From NCBI RefSeq assembly GCF_027594865.1, contig NZ_CP089391.1, positions 558,001 to 622,000 on the forward strand: a stretch of 64,000 nt of DNA, in the 5' to 3' direction. The stretch comes from Bradyrhizobium xenonodulans. GTDB taxonomy: Bacteria > Pseudomonadota > Alphaproteobacteria > Rhizobiales > Xanthobacteraceae. Under the pieces are notes generated by a model that had not been told where the DNA came from, did not search any database, and saw only the letters and a list, made by a program, of their open reading frames with translations. The translations under genes were made by a program, and so were the position numbers. Shown here piece by piece: positions 48,887 through 57,954 of this stretch (its first letter is position 1; the number at the start of each line of letters is the position of its first letter).

Positions 48887-49607
48887 AGCCGCGGGCATCT
48901 CGAAAATATTCGGCAAGCTCACCGCGCTCGACGGCGCCGCGCTGACCGTCGGCGAGAACGAGTTTCACGGCCTGATCGGCCCGAACGGATCCGGCAAGAG
49001 CACGCTGATGAAGTGCATCGCCGGCGCCGAAGTGCCGACGCAAGGAAAGGTGTCCTTCATCAACACCGACATCACCGCGTTCACACCGACCGAGCGCGCC
49101 CGCGCCGGCATGAGCCTGAAATTCCAGATCACCAGCGTGTTGCCGACGCTGACGCTCTACGACAACATCCTGCTCGCGTTGCAGGCGCAGTCCTCGCTGT
49201 TCGACCTCGTATTCTCGCGCACCCGCGGCGCGCTGCACGACCAGGTCATGACCATGCTGACGCAGTTCCGTCTCGCCGATCGCGCCTTCGATGCCGCGGC
49301 TGCGCTGTCGCACGGCCAGCAGCAATGGCTGGAGATCGCGATGGCGCTCGCCGGTAAGCCAAAGCTGTTGCTGCTGGATGAGCCGACTGGCGGCATGAGC
49401 CTGGAGGAGCGCCGCGTCACTGGCGAATTGCTCCAGCCGATCAAGAAGCATTGCTCGCTCGTCATCGTCGAGCACGATCTCGATTTCATCCGCGACATCT
49501 GCGATCGCCTCACTGTGCTCGACCAGGGCAAGGTGCTGGCGTCCGGCACGGTGTCCGAGATCCAGGCCAACAAAGCCGTTCAGGAGATCTATCTGCGCCG
49601 TGCCTGA
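48876..49607 (+). CDS. ABC transporter ATP-binding protein, LivG/UrtD-like
   Basis: The 243-residue ATPase has Walker A GPNGSGKST, the signature LSHGQQQWLEIAMAL, Walker B LLLLDEPTGGMSLEE and the switch histidine in IVEHDLDF. SHGQQ in place of LSGGQ, and GGMSLEE after Walker B, are marks of the UrtD subgroup. It lies between permease and second ATPase with overlaps on both sides. Confidence 0.92.
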   Translation: MLLEAAGISKIFGKLTALDGAALTVGENEFHGLIGPNGSGKSTLMKCIAGAEVPTQGKVSFINTDITAFTPTERARAGMSLKFQITSVLPTLTLYDNILLALQAQSSLFDLVFSRTRGALHDQVMTMLTQFRLADRAFDAAAALSHGQQQWLEIAMALAGKPKLLLLDEPTGGMSLEERRVTGELLQPIKKHCSLVIVEHDLDFIRDICDRLTVLDQGKVLASGTVSEIQANKAVQEIYLRRA

Positions 49608-50295
49608 ATTTTTGGACATCAAGCATCTCGACGCCGGCTATGGCCGCAGCCAGGTCCTGTTCGACGTCACCCTCGGCATCCCCTGGCGCGGAGGCGTCGC
49701 CGTGCTCGGCCGCAACGGTGCCGGCAAGACCACGCTGATGAAGACCATCGTCGGCGAATTGCCGGCGTGGAAGGGCGAGGTCGCCTTCGACGGCCGCGAC
49801 ATCAGCCGCCGCGCGACCCAGGAGCGCGTGCGCGCCGGCATCGGCTACGTCCCACAGGAGCATTCGGTGTTCGCGCGCCTGTCGGTGCGCGACAATCTCG
49901 CCGTCGGCTCGCTCGCAAGCAGGAAGGCCGACGCAGTCGACCACGTGCTGACCATCTTCCCAAAGCTCGGCCAGCGCCTCGACCAGCCCGCCGGCACGCT
50001 CTCCGGCGGCGAGCGCAAGATGCTCGCCATCGGCCGCGCCATGCTGGGTGATCCGAAGCTACTGCTGCTGGACGAACCGACCGAAGGCGTCTGGATCGGC
50101 GTGATCGAGGAGATCACCGAGCGCCTGATCGAGCTCGCGAAGAGCATCGCCGTCATCATCGTCGAGCAGCATCTCGACCTGGCACTGCGCGTTGCGGATT
50201 ACGCCTACGTGCTGGACCGCGGACGAGTCGCCCTGCAGGGGCAGGCGGGCGATGTGAGGGGCAATCCGGAGTTGATGCGGTATCTGGCGCCGTAG
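49600..50295 (+). CDS. ABC transporter ATP-binding protein, LivF/UrtE-like
   Basis: The 231-residue ATPase has Walker A GRNGAGKTT, signature LSGGERKML, Walker B LLLLDEPTEGVWIGVIEEI and IVEQHLDLALRVAD, all typical of LivF/UrtE. It completes the five-component importer and overlaps its predecessor by eight bases. It appears to be the last gene of the unit. Confidence 0.92.
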   Translation: MPEFLDIKHLDAGYGRSQVLFDVTLGIPWRGGVAVLGRNGAGKTTLMKTIVGELPAWKGEVAFDGRDISRRATQERVRAGIGYVPQEHSVFARLSVRDNLAVGSLASRKADAVDHVLTIFPKLGQRLDQPAGTLSGGERKMLAIGRAMLGDPKLLLLDEPTEGVWIGVIEEITERLIELAKSIAVIIVEQHLDLALRVADYAYVLDRGRVALQGQAGDVRGNPELMRYLAP

Positions 50296-50399
50296 GGGCG
50301 TTGCTCTCTTTGTGAGTGGGGGGAACGCCCTCACCACCATCTAACTGTCATGCCCAGCGATGACAGTTGAGTGTGAGGCGAGGACGAAATTCGCTGCGG

Positions 50400-51965
50400 T
50401 TACTTCACAGCCCCAAAGCGGCTCTCGAACGAGTTCGACGATACTACGGGAGCCGCTCCCATCATTTGCGCCGCTTCACCCGCGCCATCGCTCACCGACG
50501 GCTTCAACGCCGGGCGCGTGGCAGCAAGGCGGGTGTCGGGCTTCGCCGGCTCGGCGGGCTTGGCAGCAGCCACAGCCGGCTTCGGCGCATCCTTCGCTGC
50601 ATCCTTGGACTTGTCGTGGCCCGGCACGAAGCGGGTCACTGCGGCCTTCAGCCTCGACGCTGCGGTGGGCGGCGTCGTGGACGTGGCGGCCGGAGCGACG
50701 GACGCTGTGGCCTGCGGCGGAGGCGTGGTCGCCGAGGTGTCGGCGGTGCCCATGCCCATCTTGCGGCCGAGGTTCGAGAAGAAGCCGCCGCCTTGAGATT
50801 TCTCGGCAGGCTGAGCTGCGGCGACGCGGGTGTTGGCGGCGGGTGCGCCGACGGCGACGACGGGTTCTTCCTGCGGCGCAGTCGCGACCGCGTCGAGATT
50901 GGGCTTGGGCGGATTGACGTGTCCGGGGATCGTGCCCGGCGCCTTCGACATCGCCAGCATCTGAAGCGTGGTGCCTTCGGCGCCCTCGGACAGGCCGGTC
51001 GAGCCTTCGGGAATCTTCGCGGCAAAAATCTTGTTCATGCCGCCGTCGATGCCGGTGTTCATGCGCGCCATCGGCGTGCCCTTGGCGACGAGCTTGGCAT
51101 AGGCAGCCTCGTCCTGCTGCTGCTTCTCGCGCACGGCGCTCGCGATCTCCTCGGGGATCACATAGGCCGGACACTTTGCAGAGGCGTCGAACACCGGATC
51201 GCGCTTGGCGTCCGCCGGCTTCGCGGCGTCGAACACGTATTTCTTCTCGCAGAAATCGACCTTCGGCTCCTGCCGCGTCACCTCGAAATGATCATAGCCT
51301 TCCTTGATCATCTTCCAGAAGGCCATGTTCGGATTGTTCCGGTGCTTGGCCATGTTCACCGGCGTCATCTTGAACGGATAGGCTTGGAGCTGGAACGCCT
51401 TCTGGCCGCCGAAGAACGACTCGCGGCCGAGCGAATAGATCTCCGCGATCTGCTCGTCCGTCATGGCGTAACAGCCGCGCGAGGAGCAGTCGCCATGCAC
51501 CATCAGCTGCGAGCCGCTGCGGCCCAGCGCCTTGTCGAACGCGTTCGGATAGCCGGTGTTGAAGGAGAGGTAATAGGCCGATTGCGGATTCATCTGGCCC
51601 GGATTGATCGAGTAGAATCCTTCCGGCGCCTGGCGGTCGCCTTCGCGCACCTTGGGGCCGAGATCGCCGGACCAGCGGCAGATCGGATAGGTCTTGAGCA
51701 GCGCGAACTGGCCGTTGCGGGTCTGCTTCCAGACCTCGAGTTCGGCCTCCTGCTTGAACAGGCGGACCAGGATCGGCGATTGCAGATCCATGTTCTTCTC
51801 GACCATCGCGGCGAGAAGCTTTGGCGGCACCGGCTGGTTGGCCTTGGCGTTGGTCGCGAGCGAAACCTGGTCGGTGTCGCAGCCGGCCAGCACAATGCTG
51901 GCGGCGAGCGCCACCGAAGCCAAAAGCGCGCGAGCAAGCGAACGAGAAATCAAGATGGACCCCAC
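50400..51965 (-). CDS. Lipoprotein L,D-transpeptidase-family protein with long low-complexity C-terminus
   Basis: The product, 521 residues from the GTG, has a lipoprotein signal ending in the lipobox LAGC (Cys29) and a YkuD catalytic segment with MVHGDCSSRGCYAMTDEQIA, in which Cys in SRGCYAM is the nucleophile. It would remodel peptidoglycan cross-links or attach proteins to the wall from the periplasmic membrane face. After about residue 330 comes a 190-residue Ala/Pro/Lys/Thr-rich tail. A TTG ten codons upstream (51995) is an alternative start; neither has a strong ribosome site. Confidence 0.82.
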   Translation of the reverse strand: MGSILISRSLARALLASVALAASIVLAGCDTDQVSLATNAKANQPVPPKLLAAMVEKNMDLQSPILVRLFKQEAELEVWKQTRNGQFALLKTYPICRWSGDLGPKVREGDRQAPEGFYSINPGQMNPQSAYYLSFNTGYPNAFDKALGRSGSQLMVHGDCSSRGCYAMTDEQIAEIYSLGRESFFGGQKAFQLQAYPFKMTPVNMAKHRNNPNMAFWKMIKEGYDHFEVTRQEPKVDFCEKKYVFDAAKPADAKRDPVFDASAKCPAYVIPEEIASAVREKQQQDEAAYAKLVAKGTPMARMNTGIDGGMNKIFAAKIPEGSTGLSEGAEGTTLQMLAMSKAPGTIPGHVNPPKPNLDAVATAPQEEPVVAVGAPAANTRVAAAQPAEKSQGGGFFSNLGRKMGMGTADTSATTPPPQATASVAPAATSTTPPTAASRLKAAVTRFVPGHDKSKDAAKDAPKPAVAAAKPAEPAKPDTRLAATRPALKPSVSDGAGEAAQMMGAAPVVSSNSFESRFGAVK

Positions 51966-52391
51966 ACCGTGCCGGGCAGAGAGCGCGAACCCCAATCTCG
52001 AAGCATGATCTGACCGAAAGATCCGGACCCGCCGTGACGGGCTTTTCAGCTCACGCTCCAGCGCTTATGCCCTGAAGCCATTGATTAAAATTCTAACCTC
52101 TGGGTCATGTGGTCGCAACCCGAGCGGGGATCACGAGCCCGTTGGCCCAGTGGCATGGTCAACGAAGCCTAAATGGACGCGACTTTGGGCCTTACTTGGG
52201 CCTTTCGGCCTGTTCGGGACTCAGATCGCCGATTTGGGCAAAAAAAGGGTTAACGCGGGGTTACCGGGCGGCCCGGGAGGTCTCGTAGGGTGGGCAAAGG
52301 CGCAAAGCGCCGTGCCCTCGAGCCGTTCCTACGGTCGGGAATGGTGGGCACGCTTCGCTTTGCCCACCCTACGGCACCGAATCCAGCCGAA
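51966..52391. other. Intergenic region with a long inverted repeat
   Basis: The 426-bp gap between the transpeptidase start and accA stop contains the GTAGGGTGGGC inverted repeat at 52284-52373 and upstream promoter-proximal AT-rich sequence (TTGATTAAAATTCTAACC near 52081). No ORF is supported. Confidence 0.6.
52284..52373. repeat. CGTAGGGTGGGCAAA inverted-repeat element
   Basis: CGTAGGGTGGGCAAA (52284-52298) and TTTGCCCACCCTACG (52359-52373) are perfect 15-bp inverted arms; inside, GCCGTGCCC and GGGCACG continue an imperfect inversion. This is a known kind of Bradyrhizobium intergenic palindrome and lies just after accA in its direction of transcription. Confidence 0.8.
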
Positions 52392-53357
52392 TCAGCCCAG
52401 TTTCCGGCCGATATCGAGGAATTTCTGCCGCCGCTGCTTGCGGATGGCGTCGCCGTCGAGGCCGCGCATCTCGTCAAAGGCCTTGGCGATGGCGTCCCCG
52501 GTGGTGGCGATCATGGCGGCGGGGTCGCGGTGGGCGCCGCCGACCGGCTCCTTCAAAATGCTGTCGATCACCCCGAAGCGGAGCATGTCCTGGGCAGTGA
52601 TCTTCATGTTGTTGGCGGCTTCCTGGGCCTTGGAGCCGTCGCGCCAGAGGATCGAGGACGCCGCTTCCGGCGAGATCACGCTGTAGATCGCGTGCTCCAG
52701 CATCAAGACCTTGTTGGCGGTGGTGATGGCGATGGCGCCGCCCGACATGCCCTCGCCGGTGATGATGGCGACGTTCGGCACGGTCAGCGCCATGCAGGCA
52801 TCGGTCGAGCGCGCGATCGCCTCGGCCTGGCCGCGCTCCTCGGCGCCGATGCCGGGATAGGCGCCGGCGGAATCGGCCAGCGACAGCACCGGCAGGCCGA
52901 ACCGCTCGGCCATCTCCATCAGCCGCACGCATTTGCGATAGCCCTCGGGCCGCGCCATGCCGAAATTGTGCCGGATGCGGCTCTCGGTGGAATCGCCCTT
53001 CTCCTGGCCCATCACGCAGATCGGCTCGCCGCGGAAACGGCCGAAGCCGGCGACCAGCGCCTCGTCCTCGCCGAACTTGCGGTCGCCGGCGAGCGGGGTG
53101 AATTCGGTGATCAGGCCCTTGATGAAATCGTTGAAATGCGGCCGCTGCGGATGCCGCGCGACCAGCGTCTTCTGCCACGGCGTCAGGTTCGCATAGAGGT
53201 CGGCCAGCGCCTGCGCCGCCTTGTCCTCGATCCGCCCGATCTCATCAGCGATGTCGGTGCCGTTGGCCGCAAGCGTCCTGAGCTCGTCGACCTTGGAGTC
53301 GAGCTCGGCGACGGGCTTTTCGAAGTCGAGATAGCTGCGCATCTGGTCTGGCATCAA
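52392..53357 (-). CDS. accA: Acetyl-CoA carboxylase carboxyltransferase subunit alpha
   Basis: The 321-residue protein carries the AccA core: YLDFEKPVAELDSKVDELR at the N-terminus, then RKCVRLMEMAERFGLPVLSL, DSAGAYPGIGAEERGQAEAI and VAIITGEGMSGGAIAI. With AccD it transfers carboxyl from biotin to acetyl-CoA to make malonyl-CoA. Two adjacent ATG codons are possible starts. Confidence 0.96.
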   Translation of the reverse strand: MMPDQMRSYLDFEKPVAELDSKVDELRTLAANGTDIADEIGRIEDKAAQALADLYANLTPWQKTLVARHPQRPHFNDFIKGLITEFTPLAGDRKFGEDEALVAGFGRFRGEPICVMGQEKGDSTESRIRHNFGMARPEGYRKCVRLMEMAERFGLPVLSLADSAGAYPGIGAEERGQAEAIARSTDACMALTVPNVAIITGEGMSGGAIAITTANKVLMLEHAIYSVISPEAASSILWRDGSKAQEAANNMKITAQDMLRFGVIDSILKEPVGGAHRDPAAMIATTGDAIAKAFDEMRGLDGDAIRKQRRQKFLDIGRKLG

Positions 53358-53551
53358 CTCAATATAGGGAGGACGGGGCGAGGCGTCGAAGCGGATTCGA
53401 GCTTTCGGAAAGAAGTGTAGATTCTTCAGTGACTTGGCTTGTGGGCTCCGCGGCAGATCGCCAAATCATGCGTGAGGCCCCGGCTCTTTCTGCGGAGATG
53501 TGGCCGAAGTCAAGGCGGTTTCGTTTCCCGTGGTCCGGGCTAGGCCCGCAG

Positions 53552-54508
53552 CTACTTCTCCGCCAGCGGGTGCAAGTCGCGCACAAGGCTCTTCAGCCGC
53601 TCCTCCACCACATGGGTGTAGATTTGCGTGGTCGAGATGTCGGTATGGCCGAGCAGGGTCTGCACGATGCGCAAATCGGCGCCGTTGTGAAGCAGGTGGC
53701 TGGCGAAGGCATGGCGCAGCACGTGCGGGGAGACCAGCCGGGCCTGCAAGCCCGAGGCAACCGCAAGCACCTTCAGATCGCGGGCAAAATGCTGCCGCGT
53801 CAGATGCCCGCTCTCGCCGAACGAGGGGAACAACCATTTCGAGGCGGCCACACTGCTCTTCTTGTCGGCCTTTGCAGCCTCCGTCGCGCTGAGATAATCG
53901 GCCATCGCCTGCCGCGAGGCTTCGTTGAGCGGCACCAGCCGTTCCTTGTTGCCCTTGCCGCGCACCACGATCATGCGGGCGTCGCGCTTGGCGGCCGTGC
54001 GCGGCAGCGCCACCAGCTCGGAGACGCGCAGGCCGGTGGCGTAGAGCACTTCGAGCAGGCAATAGAGCCTTAGTGAGCGCAGCCGTTTCGACGGCGAGGC
54101 CTCTTCCGCCTCGCTCAATTCCTTGGCGCGGCGGAGCATGCGGTCGACATCCGCGATCGACAGCACCTTTGGCAGGCCGCGGCCACGCTTGGGGCCGGAC
54201 AGGATCGCCGCAGGATCGTCGCCGCGAATGCGCTCGTTCAGGAGGAAGCGGTAGAGGTGCCGCATCGCCGACAGCCGCCGCGCGACGCTGGTGGATTTGA
54301 AGCCGCGGGTGTCGAGATCGGCGAGATAGTCGCGCAGCGTCTGCGTTTCGGCGTCCGCGAACGTATGGCCGACACGGCCCAGAAACTCCGAGAAATCGGT
54401 GAGGTCGCGGCGGTAGGCATCGAGCGTATTGGGGCCGGCGCCCTGTTCCGCCGCGAGCATGTCGAGGAACAGGCCGGTGAGCTTGGCATCTGAGGGCTTG
54501 GTGCGCAT
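53552..54508 (-). CDS. xerD: Site-specific tyrosine recombinase XerD
   Basis: The 318-residue recombinase has an N-terminal SAM-like core-binding domain (NTLDAYRRDLTDFSEFLGR) and the catalytic residues: Arg in ATGLRVSELVAL, HxxR in SPHVLRHAFASHLL, His in LLGHTDISTTQIYTHV and the Tyr nucleophile in the same stretch. It resolves chromosome dimers at dif with XerC and FtsK. The surrounding aroK-aroB order is the conserved alphaproteobacterial context for xerD, so this is not a phage integrase. Confidence 0.93.
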   Translation of the reverse strand: MRTKPSDAKLTGLFLDMLAAEQGAGPNTLDAYRRDLTDFSEFLGRVGHTFADAETQTLRDYLADLDTRGFKSTSVARRLSAMRHLYRFLLNERIRGDDPAAILSGPKRGRGLPKVLSIADVDRMLRRAKELSEAEEASPSKRLRSLRLYCLLEVLYATGLRVSELVALPRTAAKRDARMIVVRGKGNKERLVPLNEASRQAMADYLSATEAAKADKKSSVAASKWLFPSFGESGHLTRQHFARDLKVLAVASGLQARLVSPHVLRHAFASHLLHNGADLRIVQTLLGHTDISTTQIYTHVVEERLKSLVRDLHPLAEK

Positions 54509-54525
54509 GCCCAGGAGGCTAGCTC

Positions 54526-54672
54526 CTATTTCTTGAGAAACTTATCCGGCGGGATCGTCACCGTCATTTCCCGCGACTTCGGGCTGACGAAGTTCGCCAG
54601 CGCGAACACCACGCCATAGACGATGCCGGCGATCACGGCGACGACCGTCAGGAAGCGGAACAGGCTGGGCAT
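54526..54672 (-). CDS. Small single-pass membrane protein, 48 residues
   Basis: The reverse strand encodes MPSLFRFLTVVAVIAGIVYG, then VVFALANFVSPKSREMTVTI, ending PPDKFLKK. One hydrophobic segment (about residues 7-27) is followed by a short polar tail. It is just upstream of xerD, 17 bases apart, and divergent from aroK. Its clean membrane-protein pattern supports a real gene despite its length. The function is unknown. Confidence 0.7.
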   Translation of the reverse strand: MPSLFRFLTVVAVIAGIVYGVVFALANFVSPKSREMTVTIPPDKFLKK

Positions 54673-54833
54673 CGGGAAAGGTCTCGGGGCGTGCCAAATT
54701 AACCAATGAAATCATCCAACATGTTCGCCGTTTCGTGGCAAGAGTCCTCTGGCGAGGGCCCCGAGGGGGTCGTATAGGTGGCCAAAGCATGCCGCCTTTG
54801 GCGGCAGATTGAGCGAGAGCCAAAGCGATATCC

Positions 54834-55442
54834 ATGTCCGACGCCGCGTTGCCGATCCCCGCTTCGCCCGAGGCCGACATCCTGTCGGCGCTCGGGGCGC
54901 GCTCGATCGTGCTCGTCGGCATGATGGGGGTGGGCAAATCCACCATCGGCCGGCGCATGGCGCTCAGGCTCAAGCTGCCCTTCGTCGACGCCGACACCGA
55001 GATCGAGGCGGCTGCCGGCATGACCATACCTGAGATATTCGAGCGCCATGGCGAGGCGCATTTCCGCGACGGCGAGGCCCGCGTGATCGCGCGCCTGCTG
55101 GATGGCGGGCCGATCGTGCTGGCGACCGGCGGCGGCGCCTTCATGCGCGAGGAGACGCGCGCGCGCATCGCGGCGAAGGCGGTCTCGATCTGGCTCAAGG
55201 CCGACCACGACGTCATCATGCGCCGCGTCCGCCGCCGCGCCGACCGTCCGCTGCTCCAGACCGCCGATCCCGAGGGAACCGTGACGCGCCTGCTCACCGA
55301 GCGCGAGCCCGTCTACGGCCATGCCGACCTCACCATCGCCTCGCGTGACGTGCCGCACGAGAGAATCGTCGACGAATGCATCGAGACGCTGCGCACCCAT
55401 CTCTGCGGCGAACCACCTGCCGACATCGCGAGTGCCGTATGA
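54834..55442 (+). CDS. aroK: Shikimate kinase
   Basis: The 202-residue kinase has Walker A VGMMGVGKSTIGRRMA, the shikimate-binding DADTEIEAAAGMTIPEIF, LATGGGAFM and the lid RRRADRPLL. It phosphorylates shikimate in aromatic amino acid synthesis. Its stop overlaps the aroB start, so the two are coupled. Confidence 0.95.
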   Translation: MSDAALPIPASPEADILSALGARSIVLVGMMGVGKSTIGRRMALRLKLPFVDADTEIEAAAGMTIPEIFERHGEAHFRDGEARVIARLLDGGPIVLATGGGAFMREETRARIAAKAVSIWLKADHDVIMRRVRRRADRPLLQTADPEGTVTRLLTEREPVYGHADLTIASRDVPHERIVDECIETLRTHLCGEPPADIASAV

Positions 55443-56590
55443 TGACCGCGCCTTTGAAACATTCCGACCCCGTCAACGTCGGCGTCGCCCTCGGCGATCG
55501 CGCCTATGACATCGTCATCGGCCGCGGCGTGCTGGCCTCGCTCGGCGAACGGGTCGCAGCGCTGCGTCCCGGCGTGCGCACCGCGATCGTGACGGATCGC
55601 ACGGTGGCGAAACACTGGCTCGAGCCGACTGAAGCCTCGCTCGCGGCCGCCGGCATTCCGACATCGCGCATCGTGGTCCAGGAAGGCGAGATCTCGAAAA
55701 CCTATGCCGGCCTCGAAAAGGTCAGCGAGGCCCTGATCGCCGCCAAGATCGAGCGCAACGATCTCGTCGTCGCGCTCGGCGGCGGCGTGGTCGGCGATCT
55801 CGCCGGCTTTGCCGCGGCGATCGTGCGCCGCGGCGTCGATTTCGTGCAGGTGCCGACCTCGCTGCTGGCACAGGTCGATTCCAGCGTCGGCGGCAAGACC
55901 GGCATCAATTCGCCGCAGGGCAAGAACCTGCTCGGCGCCTTCCACCAGCCGGTGCTGGTCATCGCCGACACCGCCGTGCTCGACACGCTGTCGCCGCGGC
56001 AATTCCGCGCCGGCTATGCCGAGGTCGCCAAATACGGCGTGCTCGGTGACGAGGCCTTCTTCACCTGGCTGGAGAAGAACCACCTCGAGATTTTAAAGGG
56101 CGGCTCCGCGCGCGAGCACGCGATCGCGACCTCCTGCCGCGCCAAGGCCGGAATCGTCTCGCGTGACGAGCGCGAGACCGGCGAGCGCGCGCTGCTCAAT
56201 CTCGGCCACACCTTCGGTCACGCGCTGGAAGCGGCGACCGGTTTCTCCGACCGGCTGTTCCACGGCGAGGGCGTTGCCATCGGCATGACGCTGGCGGCGC
56301 AGTTCTCGGCCAAGCTCGGCATGATCGGCGACGCCGATGCCGCGCGCGTCGAGCGTCACCTCATCGAGGCCGGCCTGCCGACGCGCCTGCAGGATATCGC
56401 CGGCTTTGCGCAGGAAGGGCTTGCCGACGCCGACGCGCTGATGACGCTGATGGCGCAGGACAAGAAGGTCCAGCGCGGCAGGCTCACCTTCATCCTGCTG
56501 GAGGCCGTGGGGCGCGCCGTCATCGCAAAGGATGTCGAGCCGGCGCCGGTGCGCGATTTCCTGAAGGACAAGCTCGCGCAAAAGGCGTGA
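55439..56590 (+). CDS. aroB: 3-dehydroquinate synthase
   Basis: The 383-residue enzyme has the NAD-binding GGGVVGDLAGFAAA, PTSLLAQVDSSVGGKTGIN, and zinc-ligand segments in LNLGHTFGHALE and HGEGVAIGM. It converts DAHP to 3-dehydroquinate. The first of two adjacent ATGs overlaps the aroK stop; a longer in-frame opening inside aroK was discounted. Confidence 0.96.
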   Translation: MMTAPLKHSDPVNVGVALGDRAYDIVIGRGVLASLGERVAALRPGVRTAIVTDRTVAKHWLEPTEASLAAAGIPTSRIVVQEGEISKTYAGLEKVSEALIAAKIERNDLVVALGGGVVGDLAGFAAAIVRRGVDFVQVPTSLLAQVDSSVGGKTGINSPQGKNLLGAFHQPVLVIADTAVLDTLSPRQFRAGYAEVAKYGVLGDEAFFTWLEKNHLEILKGGSAREHAIATSCRAKAGIVSRDERETGERALLNLGHTFGHALEAATGFSDRLFHGEGVAIGMTLAAQFSAKLGMIGDADAARVERHLIEAGLPTRLQDIAGFAQEGLADADALMTLMAQDKKVQRGRLTFILLEAVGRAVIAKDVEPAPVRDFLKDKLAQKA

Positions 56591-56620
56591 TGCGCGGCTA
56601 ATCGGTTTTTTGAGTGGTGC

Positions 56621-57925
56621 ATGGACTGGCTCGGCTTCACCATCGTCATCATCTGCCTGCTCGTCTCGGGCTTCTTCGCCGCGAGCGAAACGGCGCTGAC
56701 CGGCGCCTCGCGCGCCAGCATGCTCAGGCTCTCCAAGCAGGGTAATCGCGACGCCGACGTCGTCTCGCAGCTGCTCGACATGCGCGAGCGCCTGATCGGC
56801 GCGCTGCTGCTCGGCAACAACATCGCCAATATCAGCGCCTCCGCGCTCGCGACCTCCATCTTCACGGCCTGGTTCGGCGATGTCGGCGTGCTCTACGCCA
56901 CCGGCGTGATGACCGCGCTGGTGGTGATTTTCGCGGAAGTCCTGCCCAAGACCATCGCCATCAACGCGCCCGACCGCATGGCGCTGGCGGTCGCGCGCCC
57001 GATGCGGCTGACCATGTACGTGCTGGGGCCGCTGCTCAAGATCGTCGAAGTGATCGTCCGGCTGCTGCTGCGCCTGTTCGGCCTTGCCGGCGAGCATCAG
57101 GCGATCCTGTCGCCGACCGAGCGCCTGCGCGGCGCGGTCGACCTGCTGCATCATGAGGGCAAGTTCGAGAAGCAGGACCGCGACATGCTCGGCGGCCTGC
57201 TCGATCTCCGCGAACTCCAGGTCTCCGACGTCATGATCCATCGCACCGAGATGATGATGATCAACGCCGACCTGCCACCCGAGGAGCTGGTGCGCGAGGT
57301 GCTGGCGACCGAATACACCCGCATTCCGCTGTGGCGCGAGAAGCCGGAAAACATCATCGGCGTGCTCCACGCCAAGGATCTTCTGCGCGCGATTCGCGCC
57401 GCCGACGGCGACACCTCGCGGATCGACGTCTCCACCATCGCGCTGCCGCCCTGGTTCGTGCCGGAGATGCGACCCGTGTCCGAGCAGCTCAAGGCGTTCC
57501 GGCGCCGCAAGACCCATTTCGCGCTCGTCGTCGACGAGTACGGCGAAGTTGAAGGTCTCGTGACGCTGGAAGACATTCTGGAGGAGATCGTCGGCGATAT
57601 CTCCGACGAGCACGACGTCGTCGTCGCCGGCGTGCGCGCCCAGCCGGACGGCTCGGTCGTGGTCGACGGCTCGGTGCCGATCCGCGATCTCAACCGTGCC
57701 ATGGACTGGCACCTGCCCGACGAGGAGGCAACCACGGTCGCCGGCCTCGTCATTCACGAGGCGCGCTCGATCCCCGACCGCGGCCAGAGTTTTACCTTCC
57801 ACGGCTTCCGCTTCCGCGTCCTCCGCCGCGAACGCAACCGCATCACCGCGCTCCGTATTTCACCGGTGCCGCGCGACGCGGAGCTGGAAGAGGCGAAGCC
57901 GAGACGGGCCGGGACGTCGTTTTAG
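56621..57925 (+). CDS. CorC/HlyC-family transporter-associated protein (DUF21-CBS-CorC)
   Basis: The 434-residue protein has an N-terminal DUF21 membrane domain with about four segments, a paired CBS domain (LQVSDVMIHRTEMMMINADL, then HFALVVDEYGEVEGLVTLED) and a C-terminal CorC_HlyC transporter-associated domain ending with FRVLRRERNRITALRI. Relatives are linked to magnesium or cobalt efflux. The position after aroB is conserved. It ends 29 bp before the repeat hit by the IS. Confidence 0.9.
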   Translation: MDWLGFTIVIICLLVSGFFAASETALTGASRASMLRLSKQGNRDADVVSQLLDMRERLIGALLLGNNIANISASALATSIFTAWFGDVGVLYATGVMTALVVIFAEVLPKTIAINAPDRMALAVARPMRLTMYVLGPLLKIVEVIVRLLLRLFGLAGEHQAILSPTERLRGAVDLLHHEGKFEKQDRDMLGGLLDLRELQVSDVMIHRTEMMMINADLPPEELVREVLATEYTRIPLWREKPENIIGVLHAKDLLRAIRAADGDTSRIDVSTIALPPWFVPEMRPVSEQLKAFRRRKTHFALVVDEYGEVEGLVTLEDILEEIVGDISDEHDVVVAGVRAQPDGSVVVDGSVPIRDLNRAMDWHLPDEEATTVAGLVIHEARSIPDRGQSFTFHGFRFRVLRRERNRITALRISPVPRDAELEEAKPRRAGTSF

Positions 57926-57941
57926 CCTCATACTCGGTGTC

Positions 57942-57954
57942 ATCGCCCGCGCAG
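57942..57954. repeat. Left half of a palindromic repeat interrupted by the IS
   Basis: ATCGCCCGC followed by GCAG is the left arm and loop of a hairpin whose right arm GCGGGCGAT starts at 59230. Rejoining the halves and removing one GCAG gives a perfect 9-bp stem with the 4-base loop GCAG, followed by CCAGTACGC, the same word order as at 41990-42086. Confidence 0.85.

Noticed and set aside
46580..48922. A 780-codon reverse-strand open frame across the amide importer genes
   Set aside because: It runs through three well-supported genes on the other strand and has only low-complexity, acidic sequence; a shadow of GC codon bias.
53552..54508. Phage or island integrase
   Set aside because: The tyrosine recombinase has XerD-like length and conserved aroK-aroB context, with no attachment site or mobile genes nearby.
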